A DNA stretch of 64,000 bases from Tepidicaulis marinus (GCF_000739695.1 NZ_BBIO01000006.1:124001-188000); one strand, 5' to 3'. Positions 17,788-27,682 are shown, counted from the stretch's first letter. The notes: a model not told the origin generated them from the sequence alone. Program-made: numbers and translations.

Positions 17788-19191
17788 GTGAAATACGTCA
17801 GCACGCGGGGTACGGCCCCGGAACTTGGATTTGAAGAGGCGCTTTTGACCGGGCTTGCCCGGGACGGCGGCCTTTATGTGCCCGCCGAATGGCCCTCCTT
17901 CAGCGAGGCGGAAATCCGCGCGCTTTCCGGCGCAAGCTATGAAGAAACCGCCTTTGCAGTGATGAAGCCTTTTATCGGCGGGGCGGTGCCGGATGAAGAT
18001 TTGAAGGGCATGATCGAGGCGGCCTATGCCAGTTTCGGCCATAAATCCGTCGCCCCGCTTTCCCAAATCGGCCCCAATGACTGGCTGATGGAGCTTTATC
18101 ACGGGCCGACCCTTGCCTTTAAAGACGTGGCGATGCAGATCCTCGCCCGGCTTTTCGATTACGCGCTGGCGCGGCGCGGCGAGCGCATCACGATCGTGGG
18201 CGCAACCTCGGGGGATACCGGCTCGGCGGCGATCGAGGCCTTCAAAGGCCGGGAGACGACGGATATTTTTATCCTCCATCCCAAGGGCCGTGTCTCCGAC
18301 GTGCAGCGCCGCCAGATGACGACGGTGCTCGACGCTAACGTCCATAACATTGCCATCGAAGGCAGTTTCGACGATTGCCAGGCGCTGGTGAAAGCGCTCT
18401 TCAACGATCACGGCTTCCGTGACGAGATACGCCTTGCCGGTGTGAACTCGATCAACTGGGGCCGGGTGATGGCGCAGATCGTTTATTATTTCACCTCCGC
18501 GATTGCGCTGGGCGCGCCCGCGCGCACCATCTCCTTCTCCGTGCCGACGGGTAATTTCGGGGATATTTTTGCAGGCTATGTCGCCAAGCAAATGGGCCTG
18601 CCCATCGAGCAGCTCATCATCGCGACGAACCGCAACGACATCTTGAGCCGTGTCATGACGAGCGGGCGCTATGAAGTGGGCGAGGTGATGCCCACCATGA
18701 GCCCCTCGATGGACATTCAGGTATCGAGCAATTTCGAGCGGCTGCTTTTCGATATGTATGAGCGGGACGGGGCGAAGGTCGCCGGCCTGATGAATTCGCT
18801 TTCCCAGTCGGGCGGCTTTTCGGTCGATGAGGAACGCCTTGCCCTGACGCGCCGTCTTTTCGGCGCGGCGCGCGCAAGCGAGGAAGAAACCGCGGCGACC
18901 ATCGAGCGTATCTTTAAAGAAACGGGCCGCCTCATCGATCCGCATACCGCCGTCGGCGTGAAAGCTGCCGAAGAAAAGCGCCAGGGAAAAGACGTGCCGA
19001 TGGTTACGCTTTCGACCGCGCATCCGGCGAAGTTCCCGGCCCCGGTCGAAAAGGTGACGGGCCAGCACCCCGCCTTGCCCGCGCGCATGGAAGGGCTCTT
19101 CGAGCGGGAAGAGCGCTGCGCGACGCTGGCCAATGACGTGAAAGCGCTGAGCGCCTATATCCGTGAAAGGGCGCGGGTGGTTGCCGCATGA
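17788..19191 (+). CDS. thrC: Threonine synthase
   Basis: PLP enzyme of 467 residues making threonine from O-phosphohomoserine. MKYVSTRG at the start, GLARDGGLYVP, and the PLP-lysine segment GPTLAFKDVAMQ near residue 110 are characteristic of the long class; VGATSGDTGSAAIEAF and SVPTGNFGDIFAGY follow. The GTG at 17788 begins the conserved N-terminus and has GGGAGA about 8 nt upstream; a TTG at 17767 would add seven residues. Its stop overlaps the M16 peptidase ATG. thrB is elsewhere in the window (26709-27674). Confidence 0.95.
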   Translation: MKYVSTRGTAPELGFEEALLTGLARDGGLYVPAEWPSFSEAEIRALSGASYEETAFAVMKPFIGGAVPDEDLKGMIEAAYASFGHKSVAPLSQIGPNDWLMELYHGPTLAFKDVAMQILARLFDYALARRGERITIVGATSGDTGSAAIEAFKGRETTDIFILHPKGRVSDVQRRQMTTVLDANVHNIAIEGSFDDCQALVKALFNDHGFRDEIRLAGVNSINWGRVMAQIVYYFTSAIALGAPARTISFSVPTGNFGDIFAGYVAKQMGLPIEQLIIATNRNDILSRVMTSGRYEVGEVMPTMSPSMDIQVSSNFERLLFDMYERDGAKVAGLMNSLSQSGGFSVDEERLALTRRLFGAARASEEETAATIERIFKETGRLIDPHTAVGVKAAEEKRQGKDVPMVTLSTAHPAKFPAPVEKVTGQHPALPARMEGLFEREERCATLANDVKALSAYIRERARVVAA

Positions 19192-20453
19192 GCATGGACC
19201 CCAAGGTCACGCGGCTGGATAACGGGCTGACCGTCCTTTCCGACGAGATGAGCCATGTGGACAGTGTCTCCGTCGGCGTCTGGGTCGATGCAGGCGCGCG
19301 CCACGAAACGCCCGCCCGGCACGGCATTTCCCATATGCTCGAGCATATGGCGTTCAAAGGCACCGCCTCGCGCTCTGCCCAGCGCATTGCCGAGGAAATC
19401 GAGAATGTGGGCGGGCATATCAATGCCGCAACCTCACATGAGACGACGGCCTATTACGCCCGCGTCCTGAAAGAAGACACGCCCCTGGCGCTCGATATTC
19501 TGGCCGACATTCTTCAGCGCTCGGCCTTCGAGAGCGAGGAGCTGGAACGCGAGCGCGGCGTTATCCTGCAGGAGATCGGGCAGGCCGCCGACACGCCGGA
19601 CGATATCGTCTTCGATCATTTGATGAGCGTGTCTTATCCCGGCCAGGCGCTGGGCCGGCCCATCCTCGGCACGCCGGAGACGGTGGGCGGGTTTTCTTCC
19701 GGCGATCTGCGTGCCTATATGGCCGACCGTTATCACGCCCCCTCCATGGTTGTGGCGGCGGCAGGCGCCGTCGATCATGAGGCGCTTGTGGGCGAGGTGG
19801 CGGAGAAGTTTGCCGCGCTGCCCGCAGCCCGGCCGAACGAGCATGAGCGCGCGCGCTTTGAAGGGCGCGAGCTGCGCGATGATAAAGCGCTCGAACAGGC
19901 GCATGTGACGCTGGCCTTCGAAGGCGTGCCTTACGGGGACCCGGATTATTACACCGCGCAGGTTTTTGCCAGCGTGCTGGGCGGGGGCATGTCGTCGCGG
20001 CTTTTCCAGGAGGTGCGCGAGAAGCGCGGGCTTTGCTATTCGGTCTTTTCCTTCAACTGGTCTTTTGCCGATACCGGCCTTTTCGGCGTTTATGCGGGCA
20101 CCGCGCCTGAGGATTTAGCCGAACTGATGCCCGTCATGGCCGATGAGATCCAGCGTCTCGGGGAAGATGCGAGCGAGGAGGAAACCGCCCGCGCCCGCGC
20201 GCAGCTGAAAGCCGGGCTTCTGATGGGGCTCGAATCGTCCAGCGCCCGGGCCGAGCAAATGGCCCGTCAGATGATGGTTTTCGGCCGTTTGTTACCTACC
20301 GAACATGTGATCGGCGAAGTGGAGCGGGTGGATGCCGGGGCACTGAAAGCCTATGCAAAACGCCTGCTTGCCGGGCCCGCGCCCGCCCTTGCCGCTGTCG
20401 GCCCCCTTGGCGGACTTGAAAAGCAGGACCGGATCGCGGCAAGATTCGGCTAA
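19188..20453 (+). CDS. M16 family zinc peptidase (processing peptidase-like)
   Basis: Zinc metalloprotease of 421 residues related to the mitochondrial processing peptidase beta subunit. The inverted zinc motif HxxEH is in GISHMLEHMAFKGT (about residue 45), with the distal Glu ligand in a conserved ERGVILQEI region (about 120). The second-half motif LGGGMSSRLFQEVREKRGLCYSV is present (given here as GGGMSSRLFQEV and REKRGLCYSV). The ATGA overlap with thrC fixes the start. The thrC-M16-acetyltransferase order is common in Alphaproteobacteria. Its natural substrate is unknown. Confidence 0.92.
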   Translation: MSMDPKVTRLDNGLTVLSDEMSHVDSVSVGVWVDAGARHETPARHGISHMLEHMAFKGTASRSAQRIAEEIENVGGHINAATSHETTAYYARVLKEDTPLALDILADILQRSAFESEELERERGVILQEIGQAADTPDDIVFDHLMSVSYPGQALGRPILGTPETVGGFSSGDLRAYMADRYHAPSMVVAAAGAVDHEALVGEVAEKFAALPAARPNEHERARFEGRELRDDKALEQAHVTLAFEGVPYGDPDYYTAQVFASVLGGGMSSRLFQEVREKRGLCYSVFSFNWSFADTGLFGVYAGTAPEDLAELMPVMADEIQRLGEDASEEETARARAQLKAGLLMGLESSSARAEQMARQMMVFGRLLPTEHVIGEVERVDAGALKAYAKRLLAGPAPALAAVGPLGGLEKQDRIAARFG

Positions 20454-20498
20454 TGGCGCGCCCGGCCTTTACCGGGCCGGAACAAAAAACGGCAAGGT

Positions 20499-21083
20499 AT
20501 GGTCTTCCTGAAATCTATGACGCGCCCGGAGGTGGCGCCGCTTGTAAGGGGCAGGGGCGTTTATCTGCGCGGGCCGATGATGAGCGATTACGGCGAATGG
20601 GCGGAGCTGCGCACCCGCTCGCGCGCCTTTCTGACACCCTGGGAGCCGACCTGGCCGGCGGACGATCTGACCCGCGCCGCCTTCCGCCGCCGCCTGCGCC
20701 GTTATATGCGCGACGTGCGCGAGGATGCGGCCTATCCGTTTTTCATTTTCCGCGCCGAAGACGATGCCCTCGTTGGCGGCTGCACGATTTCCAATGTACA
20801 ACGGGGCGTGCAGCAATCTTGCGCGCTGGGCTATTGGGCGGGCGAGCCTTATGCGGGCAATGGCTATGTCACTGCGGCGGTCAAAGCCTTGATGCCTTTC
20901 GTCTTCGACGAGTTGCGCCTGCACCGGGTGCAGGCGGCCTGCCTGATCGATAATGAGCGCTCCAAGGCGGTGCTCAGAAAATGCGGCTTCAAGGAAGAGG
21001 GAATTGCGCGTGAATATCTCAAGATCAACGGCCAGTGGCACGACCATGCCGTCTTTGCGCTGTTGAGCGGCGATCCGCGCTGA
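20499..21083 (+). CDS. GNAT acetyltransferase, RimJ/RimL type
   Basis: N-acetyltransferase of 194 residues. RGDGVYLR-like RGRGVYLRGPMMSDY starts the GNAT fold; ALGYWAGEPYAGNGYVTAA (motif A, acetyl-CoA binding) and ACLIDNERSKAVLRKCGF (motif B) follow. These match RimJ/RimL proteins that acetylate N-termini of ribosomal or other proteins. The ATG at 20499 has AAGG only 1 nt upstream, a poor spacing, so the start is uncertain, but it gives the expected N-terminus. Its TGA overlaps the next gene as TGATG. Confidence 0.88.
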   Translation: MVFLKSMTRPEVAPLVRGRGVYLRGPMMSDYGEWAELRTRSRAFLTPWEPTWPADDLTRAAFRRRLRRYMRDVREDAAYPFFIFRAEDDALVGGCTISNVQRGVQQSCALGYWAGEPYAGNGYVTAAVKALMPFVFDELRLHRVQAACLIDNERSKAVLRKCGFKEEGIAREYLKINGQWHDHAVFALLSGDPR

Positions 21084-23968
21084 TGATTTTTTCTGTTTCC
21101 CTAATCCGCCGGGTTTTGGTTGTTTGCGGCCTCCTCCTGACAGGCGCTGCTCATGCGCCGGGCGCCTGGGCGCTGGACGCGATTGCCGTGGAAGAAGGCG
21201 CAGCGGTCACGGAGCTGACCGATTTTACCGAACGCTATGAAGCGGCAGGCCGGCGCCTTTCCATCGAGACGCCGGAAGGCGGACAGCTGGTTCTCTCTGC
21301 TGGCGAAGAGGCCGAAGGCGGCGGTGAATGGTGGCTGCTGGCGCTGCGCAACCGTTCGGATGCGCCTGTCGAGCGCGTTCTTCTCAACCGGCACGGGCTT
21401 TTGGCGGGCAGCGGACTTTTCTGGCCCACCCCTGCCTCGGGCCGTATTGAGCGGGCCGAGTTTGTCGGCGGCGGACCTTTCGGCATCGAAACCCGGCTTC
21501 ACAGCCAGCGCATTGCTCTTACCATCCCCCCGCAAACGACATTGACGCTGGCGCTGCATACGCAAGAGGACACGCCCGCCGATCTGCAGCTTTGGCACCC
21601 TGAGGCGCTTTTCTTGTTCGAACAGCGCCTTGCATTGCTCAACGGCGTCTTTCTTGGCATTGGCGGCGTGCTTTTCGTTTATCTCACCACCCTTTATCTG
21701 CTCACCGGGGCACCGCAAACGGCCCGCGCCGCGGCCCTTATGGCGGCGGGCGTTTTCACTCTTGCGGTGAGTTTCGGCTATCTTGGGTCCATTCTCGGGG
21801 TTTCGCCGGTGCTTGAAGGGCGCGTCAGGTTTTTCTCGCACGGACTGCTGCTGCTTACCGGGCTCTATTTCGGCCTCAATCAGCTCGCCCTCAAGCATCA
21901 TGCCCCGCGCCTTGAGCAGGCCGTGCGCTATGCCTGTTACGGGCTGGGCGCTGTGCTGCTTATGACGCTGGCCTGGCCGGAAGCGGGCGGCGGGTTCATC
22001 CGCGCCGGTTTTGCGCTGGCGTTGATCGGGGGAAGTCTTGCCGCCTTCCGTCTGGCCGAACACGGTGTGCGCGCCGCTCAGCTCTGGCTGCCGGGGCTTT
22101 TCTTTTTCGATTTGGCCGCGCTCCTTGCCGGGATAACGGCGCTCAGTTCCGCCATGAACGGGATGATGATGGAGCCCGTCATCGCCGGTCTCTTCATTAT
22201 TGGCGCGGCGCTTACCGCCTTTGCCATCGCCTACCAGGTGCAGACCCAGCGCCGGCGCACCGACCCGGTTATTTTGCAGGCCGAGCAGCGTCATGCGTTC
22301 GCATTGGCCGGCGCGCGCACCAGCGTCTGGGACTGGGATATTCTGGAAGACAGGCTTTATGTCTCCCCGCTTCTGGAGGCCGAGCTCGGTCTTGAAACGG
22401 GCGCGCTCTGCGGCTCGGAACTCATCTGGCGCGAGCGTATGCATGGGGAGGATAGGGAAACCTACCGCAACATGCTCAATACCTATATTGCGCAGGGAGA
22501 TGCGTTTTTCCGCATGGAATTCCGCTTGCGCAACGAAGCGGACGAGTACGGCTGGTTCGCGCTGCAGGCAACCTGCATTGCAGGCGAGGAAGGCTATGCC
22601 GTGCGCTGCACGGGCACCGTGGAAGATGTCACGATCCAGCATATGAGCGAGGACCGGCTGCTCTACGATGCCGTCCATGACAATCTGACGGGCCTGCCGA
22701 ACCGGGTGCTTTTTCTCGACCGTCTGTCCCGCGCCGTGCGCCGCACGGATGTGCTGGACCGCCCGCGCGCCGCATTGATCGTGATCGATCTCGACCGCTT
22801 CCGCTCGGTGAACAACGCTTTCGGGCACGGGGCAGGCGATATGATGCTCATCACCCTTGCCCGGCGCCTGGAGGCGCTGGTGGGCCCGGAAGACACGGTT
22901 GCACGCACCGAGGGTGATGAATTTTCCATCCTGCTGGTCGGCGACACGGCGCCTGAAGATGCCTATCAGCGGGCCGAGGCCATTTTGGATGTGTTGGGCC
23001 AGCCCATCGACATGCAGGGGCGGGAGGTCTTTCCGGCGGCCAGCGCCGGCATTGCGATTTGCGAGGACCGGCACGAGCGGCCCGAAGATGTGCTGAAGGA
23101 GGCGGAACTGGCGCTCTTTCACGCCAAACGGTCGGGCAAGGCGAATATCGAGCTTTTCACGCCGGAGCTGCGCGAGGAGTTGCGGGATCAGGTGCCCCTC
23201 GAACACGATCTGCGCCGCGCGCTCGAACGCAAAGAGCTGGAGGCCTATTACCAGCCGATCATGTGCTTGAGCGACGGGCGGGTGGCCGGTTTCGAGGCGC
23301 TGTTGCGCTGGCATCACCCTGCCTATGGGCTGCTCACGCCGGACGATTTCATTCCGCTGGCGGAGGAAACCGGCCTTATCGTGGAGATCGGGCGGTTCGT
23401 GCTGGGGCAGGCCGCGCACGACCTGGCAGGCTGGCAAAAGCTCTTTCCTTTGCAGCGTCCGCTTTTCGTCAGCGTCAATGTCTCCAGCCGGCAATTGCTG
23501 CGTCACGATCTCATTCAGGATCTGGAAGAGTTTCTCTCCAAAACCAGCATCGCGCCGGAAAGCCTGAAACTGGAAGTGACCGAGAGCCTGGTGATGGAAA
23601 ACCCGGAATTGGCCGCGCGCATGCTTCACCGGGTAAAGAAAAAGGGCGCAGGCCTCTCGCTCGACGATTTCGGTACCGGCTATTCCAGCCTTTCCTATCT
23701 GCAGCGCTTTCCCTTCGATACGCTGAAGATCGACCGCAGTTTCGTCTCCGAAAGCCTGCATAACGAGGAGACCATGGTCATTGTCAAAGCCATGGTGACA
23801 CTGGCCAAAGGGCTGGGGCTCGATGTCGTTGCCGAAGGGGTGGAGACGGACGAGCAGGCGGCGAAAATGATGTCGCTGCGCTGCGATTTCGCGCAAGGCT
23901 TCCGCTATGGCAAGGCGATGACGTCGAGCGAAGCGGTAAAGTTCATCGCCCATCACTGGCAGCATTAA
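21083..23968 (+). CDS. 7TM-receptor GGDEF-EAL cyclic-di-GMP protein
   Basis: Membrane signalling protein of 961 residues. Order: signal sequence (near 5-30), extracytoplasmic domain (about 35-185), seven hydrophobic helices (about 190-390, 7TM-DISM-like), a PAS-like segment (about 410-520), GGDEF (about 540-690) and EAL (about 705-955). The GGDEF motif reads EGDEF in RTEGDEFSIL. The EAL domain is intact: FEALLRWHHP, SVNVSSRQL, EVTESLV, LDDFGTGYSSL, LKIDRSFV and VAEGVET. It is therefore most likely a phosphodiesterase; the GGDEF domain may be weak or GTP-sensing. The ATG overlaps the preceding TGA. Confidence 0.93.
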   Translation: MIFSVSLIRRVLVVCGLLLTGAAHAPGAWALDAIAVEEGAAVTELTDFTERYEAAGRRLSIETPEGGQLVLSAGEEAEGGGEWWLLALRNRSDAPVERVLLNRHGLLAGSGLFWPTPASGRIERAEFVGGGPFGIETRLHSQRIALTIPPQTTLTLALHTQEDTPADLQLWHPEALFLFEQRLALLNGVFLGIGGVLFVYLTTLYLLTGAPQTARAAALMAAGVFTLAVSFGYLGSILGVSPVLEGRVRFFSHGLLLLTGLYFGLNQLALKHHAPRLEQAVRYACYGLGAVLLMTLAWPEAGGGFIRAGFALALIGGSLAAFRLAEHGVRAAQLWLPGLFFFDLAALLAGITALSSAMNGMMMEPVIAGLFIIGAALTAFAIAYQVQTQRRRTDPVILQAEQRHAFALAGARTSVWDWDILEDRLYVSPLLEAELGLETGALCGSELIWRERMHGEDRETYRNMLNTYIAQGDAFFRMEFRLRNEADEYGWFALQATCIAGEEGYAVRCTGTVEDVTIQHMSEDRLLYDAVHDNLTGLPNRVLFLDRLSRAVRRTDVLDRPRAALIVIDLDRFRSVNNAFGHGAGDMMLITLARRLEALVGPEDTVARTEGDEFSILLVGDTAPEDAYQRAEAILDVLGQPIDMQGREVFPAASAGIAICEDRHERPEDVLKEAELALFHAKRSGKANIELFTPELREELRDQVPLEHDLRRALERKELEAYYQPIMCLSDGRVAGFEALLRWHHPAYGLLTPDDFIPLAEETGLIVEIGRFVLGQAAHDLAGWQKLFPLQRPLFVSVNVSSRQLLRHDLIQDLEEFLSKTSIAPESLKLEVTESLVMENPELAARMLHRVKKKGAGLSLDDFGTGYSSLSYLQRFPFDTLKIDRSFVSESLHNEETMVIVKAMVTLAKGLGLDVVAEGVETDEQAAKMMSLRCDFAQGFRYGKAMTSSEAVKFIAHHWQH

Positions 23969-23971
23969 AGG

Positions 23972-24619
23972 TCAGGCGTGTCCCGCATCGCCCGACAATA
24001 AGGACAGATCGACGCCGAGCGTTGCCAGCGCGCGTTCATATTTCGTCTCGACATCGGCCCCGTAAAGCAGCTCTTCGTTCATGTCACAGATGAGCCAGCC
24101 GTTTTCCTGAATTTCCATTTCAAGTTGGCCGGGCCCCCAGCCGGCATAACCCAGCGCCACGATGGAGCGGGAAGGGCCAGTGCCGCGCACGATGGCGCGC
24201 AAAATATCGACCGTCGCGGTCATGGCCACATCGGGTGAAACGGCAAGACTGCTGTCCTTGGAAAGATAGTCCTGACTATGAAGCACGAAGCCGCGCCCCG
24301 GCTCCACCGGCCCGCCGAAGAGAATGGGGCGCTCTTCCGCCTCCAGCAAGGGAGACAGATTCTTGTTTTTTTCTTTGTCTTTTGCGGTTCCCGGCGCCGG
24401 GTCGATGCCGACCTGGGCCAAAAGCCCGTTGAAGGTGATGCCGGGGGCGGACTTGTTAACGATAAGCCCCATCGCGCCTTCTTCACTATGCGAGCAAATA
24501 TAAACAAGGGCGCGTTCGAAGCGCGGATCGCCCATCGTCGGCATGGCAATAAGAAACTGGCCCTGCAGATACCCTTCCACAGTCGGACCCGGCTTGCCCT
24601 TGGGAATACTCTGAACCAT
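23972..24619 (-). CDS. YqgE/AlgH family protein
   Basis: Cytoplasmic protein of about 215 residues of the UPF0301/AlgH family. Typical stretches: GQFLIAMPTMGDPRFERALVYIC (as QFLIAMPTM and RFERALVYIC), EGAMGLIVNK, LFGGPVEPGRGFVLHS and ALGYAGWGPGQLE. I used the ATG at 24619 (MVQSIPKG); a longer frame begins at 24697 but its first 26 residues look non-conserved, and neither has a good ribosome site. It is divergent from the DsbD-N gene. The molecular function is unresolved. Confidence 0.85.
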   Translation of the reverse strand: MVQSIPKGKPGPTVEGYLQGQFLIAMPTMGDPRFERALVYICSHSEEGAMGLIVNKSAPGITFNGLLAQVGIDPAPGTAKDKEKNKNLSPLLEAEERPILFGGPVEPGRGFVLHSQDYLSKDSSLAVSPDVAMTATVDILRAIVRGTGPSRSIVALGYAGWGPGQLEMEIQENGWLICDMNEELLYGADVETKYERALATLGVDLSLLSGDAGHA

Positions 24620-24725
24620 GATGAGATGGTAGCGGGTTCGGGGGCTGGGACTCAAGGAGAATGCGCTCACGTGCATTTGTTGGAGTGTTAGTTCCATACG
24701 GGAAATTTTATGCTGTTATGGGCGC

Positions 24726-25598
24726 ATGAGTGATCTTCGCAAAAATCCGTTCTTTCATCCGGTGACCGGCGGTTTGACGCTGGTGGCTGCCTTGGCCTTG
24801 CTGGGGGTGGGGGCGTTTGTGAATGCGCCTGAACCTGTTGCCGCGGCGCAGACCCCGGCGCAAAGCGCGGCGAGCGATTGGGTCGATCATGATTACGCGA
24901 AAGTCAGGCTGGTTTCGGCGCAAACGGAACTGGGCGATGGCAGCTTGATGCTGGGTGTCGAAATCGCGCTCGCCAAAGGCTGGAAAACCTATTGGCGTTA
25001 TCCGGGTGATTCCGGCCTGCCGCCGCGCTTCGACTGGTCGGGCTCGCAGAATTTGAAATCCGCCGAGCCGCTCTGGCCCGCGCCGGAGAAATTCACGAAA
25101 CCCGACACGACTTATGGCTATAAGCAGCATGTCATCCTGCCGCTCAAGGTCGAAGCGGCGGATGAGGATGAACCGCTTAACCTGTCGCTCACTTTCAATT
25201 ACGGGTTCTGCGATGATATTTGCGTGCCGGCGGAAGCTGTCTTTAACATGACGCTGGCGCCGGGGGAGGGCGAACGCAGCGTCGAGGCGGCGCAGATCGA
25301 AACGTTTGAGGCCCGTGTGCCCGAAGCGCTTTCCGCGCGCGGCAGCCGCGCTGCGGCCCGGCTTGAAAACGAAAACAAGCTGGAGCTGCTTTTGGAAGGC
25401 GGCGATGGCGCGCCGCCCGTCCTCATCGTCGATGGGCTGGAAGGGGTTTATTTTTCCGAAGCCGAGCTTGTGCATATCGGCGAACCTTCACGCTATGAAG
25501 TCGAGCTCGATGCGGGCCGCGACATTACCGGCGAAATGCTGAACCTCACCTTTCTTGCAGGCGGCAAAGCCTGGGAAGAGCGCGTCGAAATCCGCTAA
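24726..25598 (+). CDS. DsbD N-terminal domain protein
   Basis: Exported protein of 290 residues. A signal sequence (LTLVAALALLGVGAFVNA) precedes an immunoglobulin-like DsbD alpha/N domain. The family signature KGWKTYWRYPGDSGLPPRFDW (as KGWKTYWRYPGDSG) and the redox Cys pair in NYGFCDDICVPAEA are present. It lacks the membrane DsbD-beta domain, so it would accept or relay electrons in periplasmic thiol exchange with a separate partner. It precedes a peroxiredoxin gene in the same direction with a 136-nt gap. Confidence 0.85.
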   Translation: MSDLRKNPFFHPVTGGLTLVAALALLGVGAFVNAPEPVAAAQTPAQSAASDWVDHDYAKVRLVSAQTELGDGSLMLGVEIALAKGWKTYWRYPGDSGLPPRFDWSGSQNLKSAEPLWPAPEKFTKPDTTYGYKQHVILPLKVEAADEDEPLNLSLTFNYGFCDDICVPAEAVFNMTLAPGEGERSVEAAQIETFEARVPEALSARGSRAAARLENENKLELLLEGGDGAPPVLIVDGLEGVYFSEAELVHIGEPSRYEVELDAGRDITGEMLNLTFLAGGKAWEERVEIR

Positions 25599-25734
25599 GG
25601 GTTTCTCTTCCTTTGTTTTCGGTGTTCTCCTTGGCCTTGGCGGCGATAAAGGGTTAAATGGCGCATCGGAATTTTCCGGGCGCTGGCCCGATAAAGTTCA
25701 TACGCCCGAACACCACCTGAAAGGAGGCCCCTCT

Positions 25735-26220
25735 ATGACGATCGCAGTAGGAGAGAAGCTGCCCGACGTGACGCTGATGCAACTGACGGACAAAGGCCCT
25801 GCGCCGGTCAAAACCTCGGAGCTTTTCGCGGGCAAGAAAGTCGTGGTCTTCGCGCTTCCCGGCGCCTTCACGCCGACTTGTTCCAACCAGCACCTGCCCG
25901 GTTTCATCGAGAAGGCCGCGGATATCAAAGCCAAGGGCGTGGATACCATCGCCTGTCTTTCCGTCAATGACGCCTTCGTCATGGGCGCCTGGGGCAAGCA
26001 GCAGGGCGCGGGCGATGCGGTCCTGATGCTTGGCGACGGCAATGGCGATTTTGCTGCCAAGACCGGCCTAGATTTCGACGGTTCAGGCTTCGGTATGGGC
26101 CGACGCTCGCAGCGCTATTCCATGATCGTGGAAGACGGCGTGGTCAAGCAGCTGAATGTCGAGCCCAATCCGGGCGAGGCGAAAGTGTCGGGCGCCGACA
26201 CGATCCTCTCCCAGCTTTAA
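25735..26220 (+). CDS. Peroxiredoxin (Prx5/hybrid-Prx type)
   Basis: Thiol peroxidase of 161 residues. The peroxidatic Cys is in PGAFTPTCSNQHLPGF (about residue 48); ACLSVNDAFVMGAWGK and RRSQRYSMIVEDG are typical of the Prx5/AhpC-like subgroup using glutathione or glutaredoxin. No resolving Cys of the 2-Cys type is evident, consistent with external thiol recycling; glutathione made by GshA in this genome is a plausible partner. An AAGGAGG ribosome site precedes the ATG, and a bidirectional terminator follows. Confidence 0.93.
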   Translation: MTIAVGEKLPDVTLMQLTDKGPAPVKTSELFAGKKVVVFALPGAFTPTCSNQHLPGFIEKAADIKAKGVDTIACLSVNDAFVMGAWGKQQGAGDAVLMLGDGNGDFAAKTGLDFDGSGFGMGRRSQRYSMIVEDGVVKQLNVEPNPGEAKVSGADTILSQL

Positions 26221-26240
26221 GACGCAGCTTTGGAAAAAGC

Positions 26241-26270
26241 AAAAAGGCCGCCTTCCGGGGCGGCCTTTTT
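26241..26270. terminator. Bidirectional terminator
   Basis: AAAGGCCGCC and GGCGGCCTTT form a 10-bp stem with a 6-nt loop, T-rich on both strands. It serves the peroxiredoxin gene and the convergent rnhA gene. Confidence 0.85.
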
Positions 26271-26277
26271 CTTGGGG

Positions 26278-26712
26278 TCAGCGATAAGCCTCGATGCCGG
26301 AGCGGGCCAGCGCATCGGCGCGCTCGTTTTCCGGGTGCCCGTCATGGCCCTTCACCCAGTGCCATTCGATCTCGTGTGTGGCAAGGGCCGCATCGAGCCG
26401 CTTCCACAGGTCTTCGTTTTTGACCGGCTTTTTGGCGGCGTTCTTCCAGCCATTGCGTTTCCAATTATGGATCCATTTCGTGATGCCGTCGCGCACGTAA
26501 GTGGAATCCGTATAGAGCGCGACTTTCGAGGGGCGCTTCAAGGCTTCAAGCGCGCGGATCGCGGCCATCAGCTCCATGCGGTTATTCGTCGTCTCCGCCT
26601 CACCGCCGGAAAGTTCTTTTTCCGCGCCGTTATAGATCATCAACGCGCCCCAGCCGCCGGGGCCCGGATTGCCCGAGCAGGCGCCGTCCGTATAAATCTC
26701 GACTTTACTCAT
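26278..26712 (-). CDS. rnhA: Ribonuclease HI
   Basis: Endonuclease that cuts RNA in RNA-DNA hybrids, 144 residues. The four catalytic acidic residues are visible: D in [15 protein letters not shown] (about 9), E in [10 protein letters not shown] (about 47), D in YTDSTYV (about 69) and D in NERADALAR (about 134). It overlaps the end of thrB as ATGA, so it is translationally coupled. RNase HII (rnhB) is also in this window. Confidence 0.96.
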   Translation of the reverse strand: MSKVEIYTDGACSGNPGPGGWGALMIYNGAEKELSGGEAETTNNRMELMAAIRALEALKRPSKVALYTDSTYVRDGITKWIHNWKRNGWKNAAKKPVKNEDLWKRLDAALATHEIEWHWVKGHDGHPENERADALARSGIEAYR

Positions 26713-27674
26713 TCATCTATTCCGTAGGCGGCGGCGGATTTGACATCCCGGTGAAAGCGCAGCCGCTTCCAATAATCGCGCGGGTCCTTCGGCTTGACGA
26801 GCGCGCCGGGCGGCTGGTTCAGCCAGTCGTAAAGCCGGGTGAGCAGAAAACGTAACGCGCTGCCGCGCGCCAAAAGGGGGAGTGCTTTAAGTTCGGCGTC
26901 CGTCAAGGGGCGCACCTGTTGATAGGCCTGAAAGAGCGCGCGCGCCTTGGTGGCGTTGAAGGCGCCGTCCTTTTCAAAGCACCAGGCATTGAGGCAGATC
27001 GCCAAGTCATAGGCAAAGGCATCGGTGCAAGCGAAGTAGAAATCGATAAGGCCGGAGAGCTCGTCATGAATGAAAAAAACATTGTCGGGAAAGGCATCGG
27101 CATGAATGACGCCGCGCGGCAGATTCTGCGGCCAGATCTTTTCCAGCGCATCCAGTTCGGCTTCTATGTCGCGGGCAAGGCCTTTTTGCACTTCATCCGC
27201 GCGCCCCTCGCAGGAAAGATAAAGCGGGCGCCACTGATCGACGCTGAGGCTGTTGGCGCGGGTGAGGGGAAAGTCTTGGCCTGCCAGATGAAAGCGGGCC
27301 ATGGCCGCGCCAAGCTCGCGGCAATGTTTAGCTTGGGGCCTATGGACGGACATGCCCTCCAGAAAGGAAATGATGGCAGCAGGCCGCCCGGCAAGCGCGC
27401 CCAGAAATTCGCCGTCCTTGCGTTTGATGGGCACCGGGCATTTCAGACCCTTGGCGGCCAGGTGGTTCATGAGACCGAGAAAGAAAGGCAAATCTTCGGC
27501 ATGGACGCGCTTTTCGTAAAGCGTGAGGATGAAGCTGCCGCCATCGGTATGGAGCATGAAGTTGGAGTTCTCCACACCCTCCGCGATGCCCTTGCAGGAG
27601 AGAAGGCCGCCGATTTCATATTCCGCAAGGAACGCTTCGAGCGCTTCGTCGCTGACTTCCGTGTAAACCGCCAT
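26709..27674 (-). CDS. thrB: Homoserine kinase (ThrB, aminoglycoside-kinase fold)
   Basis: Phosphorylates homoserine in the threonine pathway. The 321-residue protein is of the APH/choline-kinase fold used in Alphaproteobacteria, not the GHMP kinase of E. coli. The catalytic loop is [13 protein letters not shown] (Asp about residue 192) and the metal Asp is in [10 protein letters not shown]. Start [12 protein letters not shown] matches family N-termini, with GGCAGGGG upstream. It lies in ispH-thrB-rnhA, a conserved alphaproteobacterial order. Confidence 0.94.
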   Translation of the reverse strand: MAVYTEVSDEALEAFLAEYEIGGLLSCKGIAEGVENSNFMLHTDGGSFILTLYEKRVHAEDLPFFLGLMNHLAAKGLKCPVPIKRKDGEFLGALAGRPAAIISFLEGMSVHRPQAKHCRELGAAMARFHLAGQDFPLTRANSLSVDQWRPLYLSCEGRADEVQKGLARDIEAELDALEKIWPQNLPRGVIHADAFPDNVFFIHDELSGLIDFYFACTDAFAYDLAICLNAWCFEKDGAFNATKARALFQAYQQVRPLTDAELKALPLLARGSALRFLLTRLYDWLNQPPGALVKPKDPRDYWKRLRFHRDVKSAAAYGIDE

Positions 27675-27682
27675 GCCCCTGC

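Noticed and set aside
21101-23965. 954-codon open frame on the minus strand
   Set aside because: It lies opposite the GGDEF-EAL gene, which has recognisable domains along its whole length; the minus frame has no family features and arises from GC-rich codon bias.
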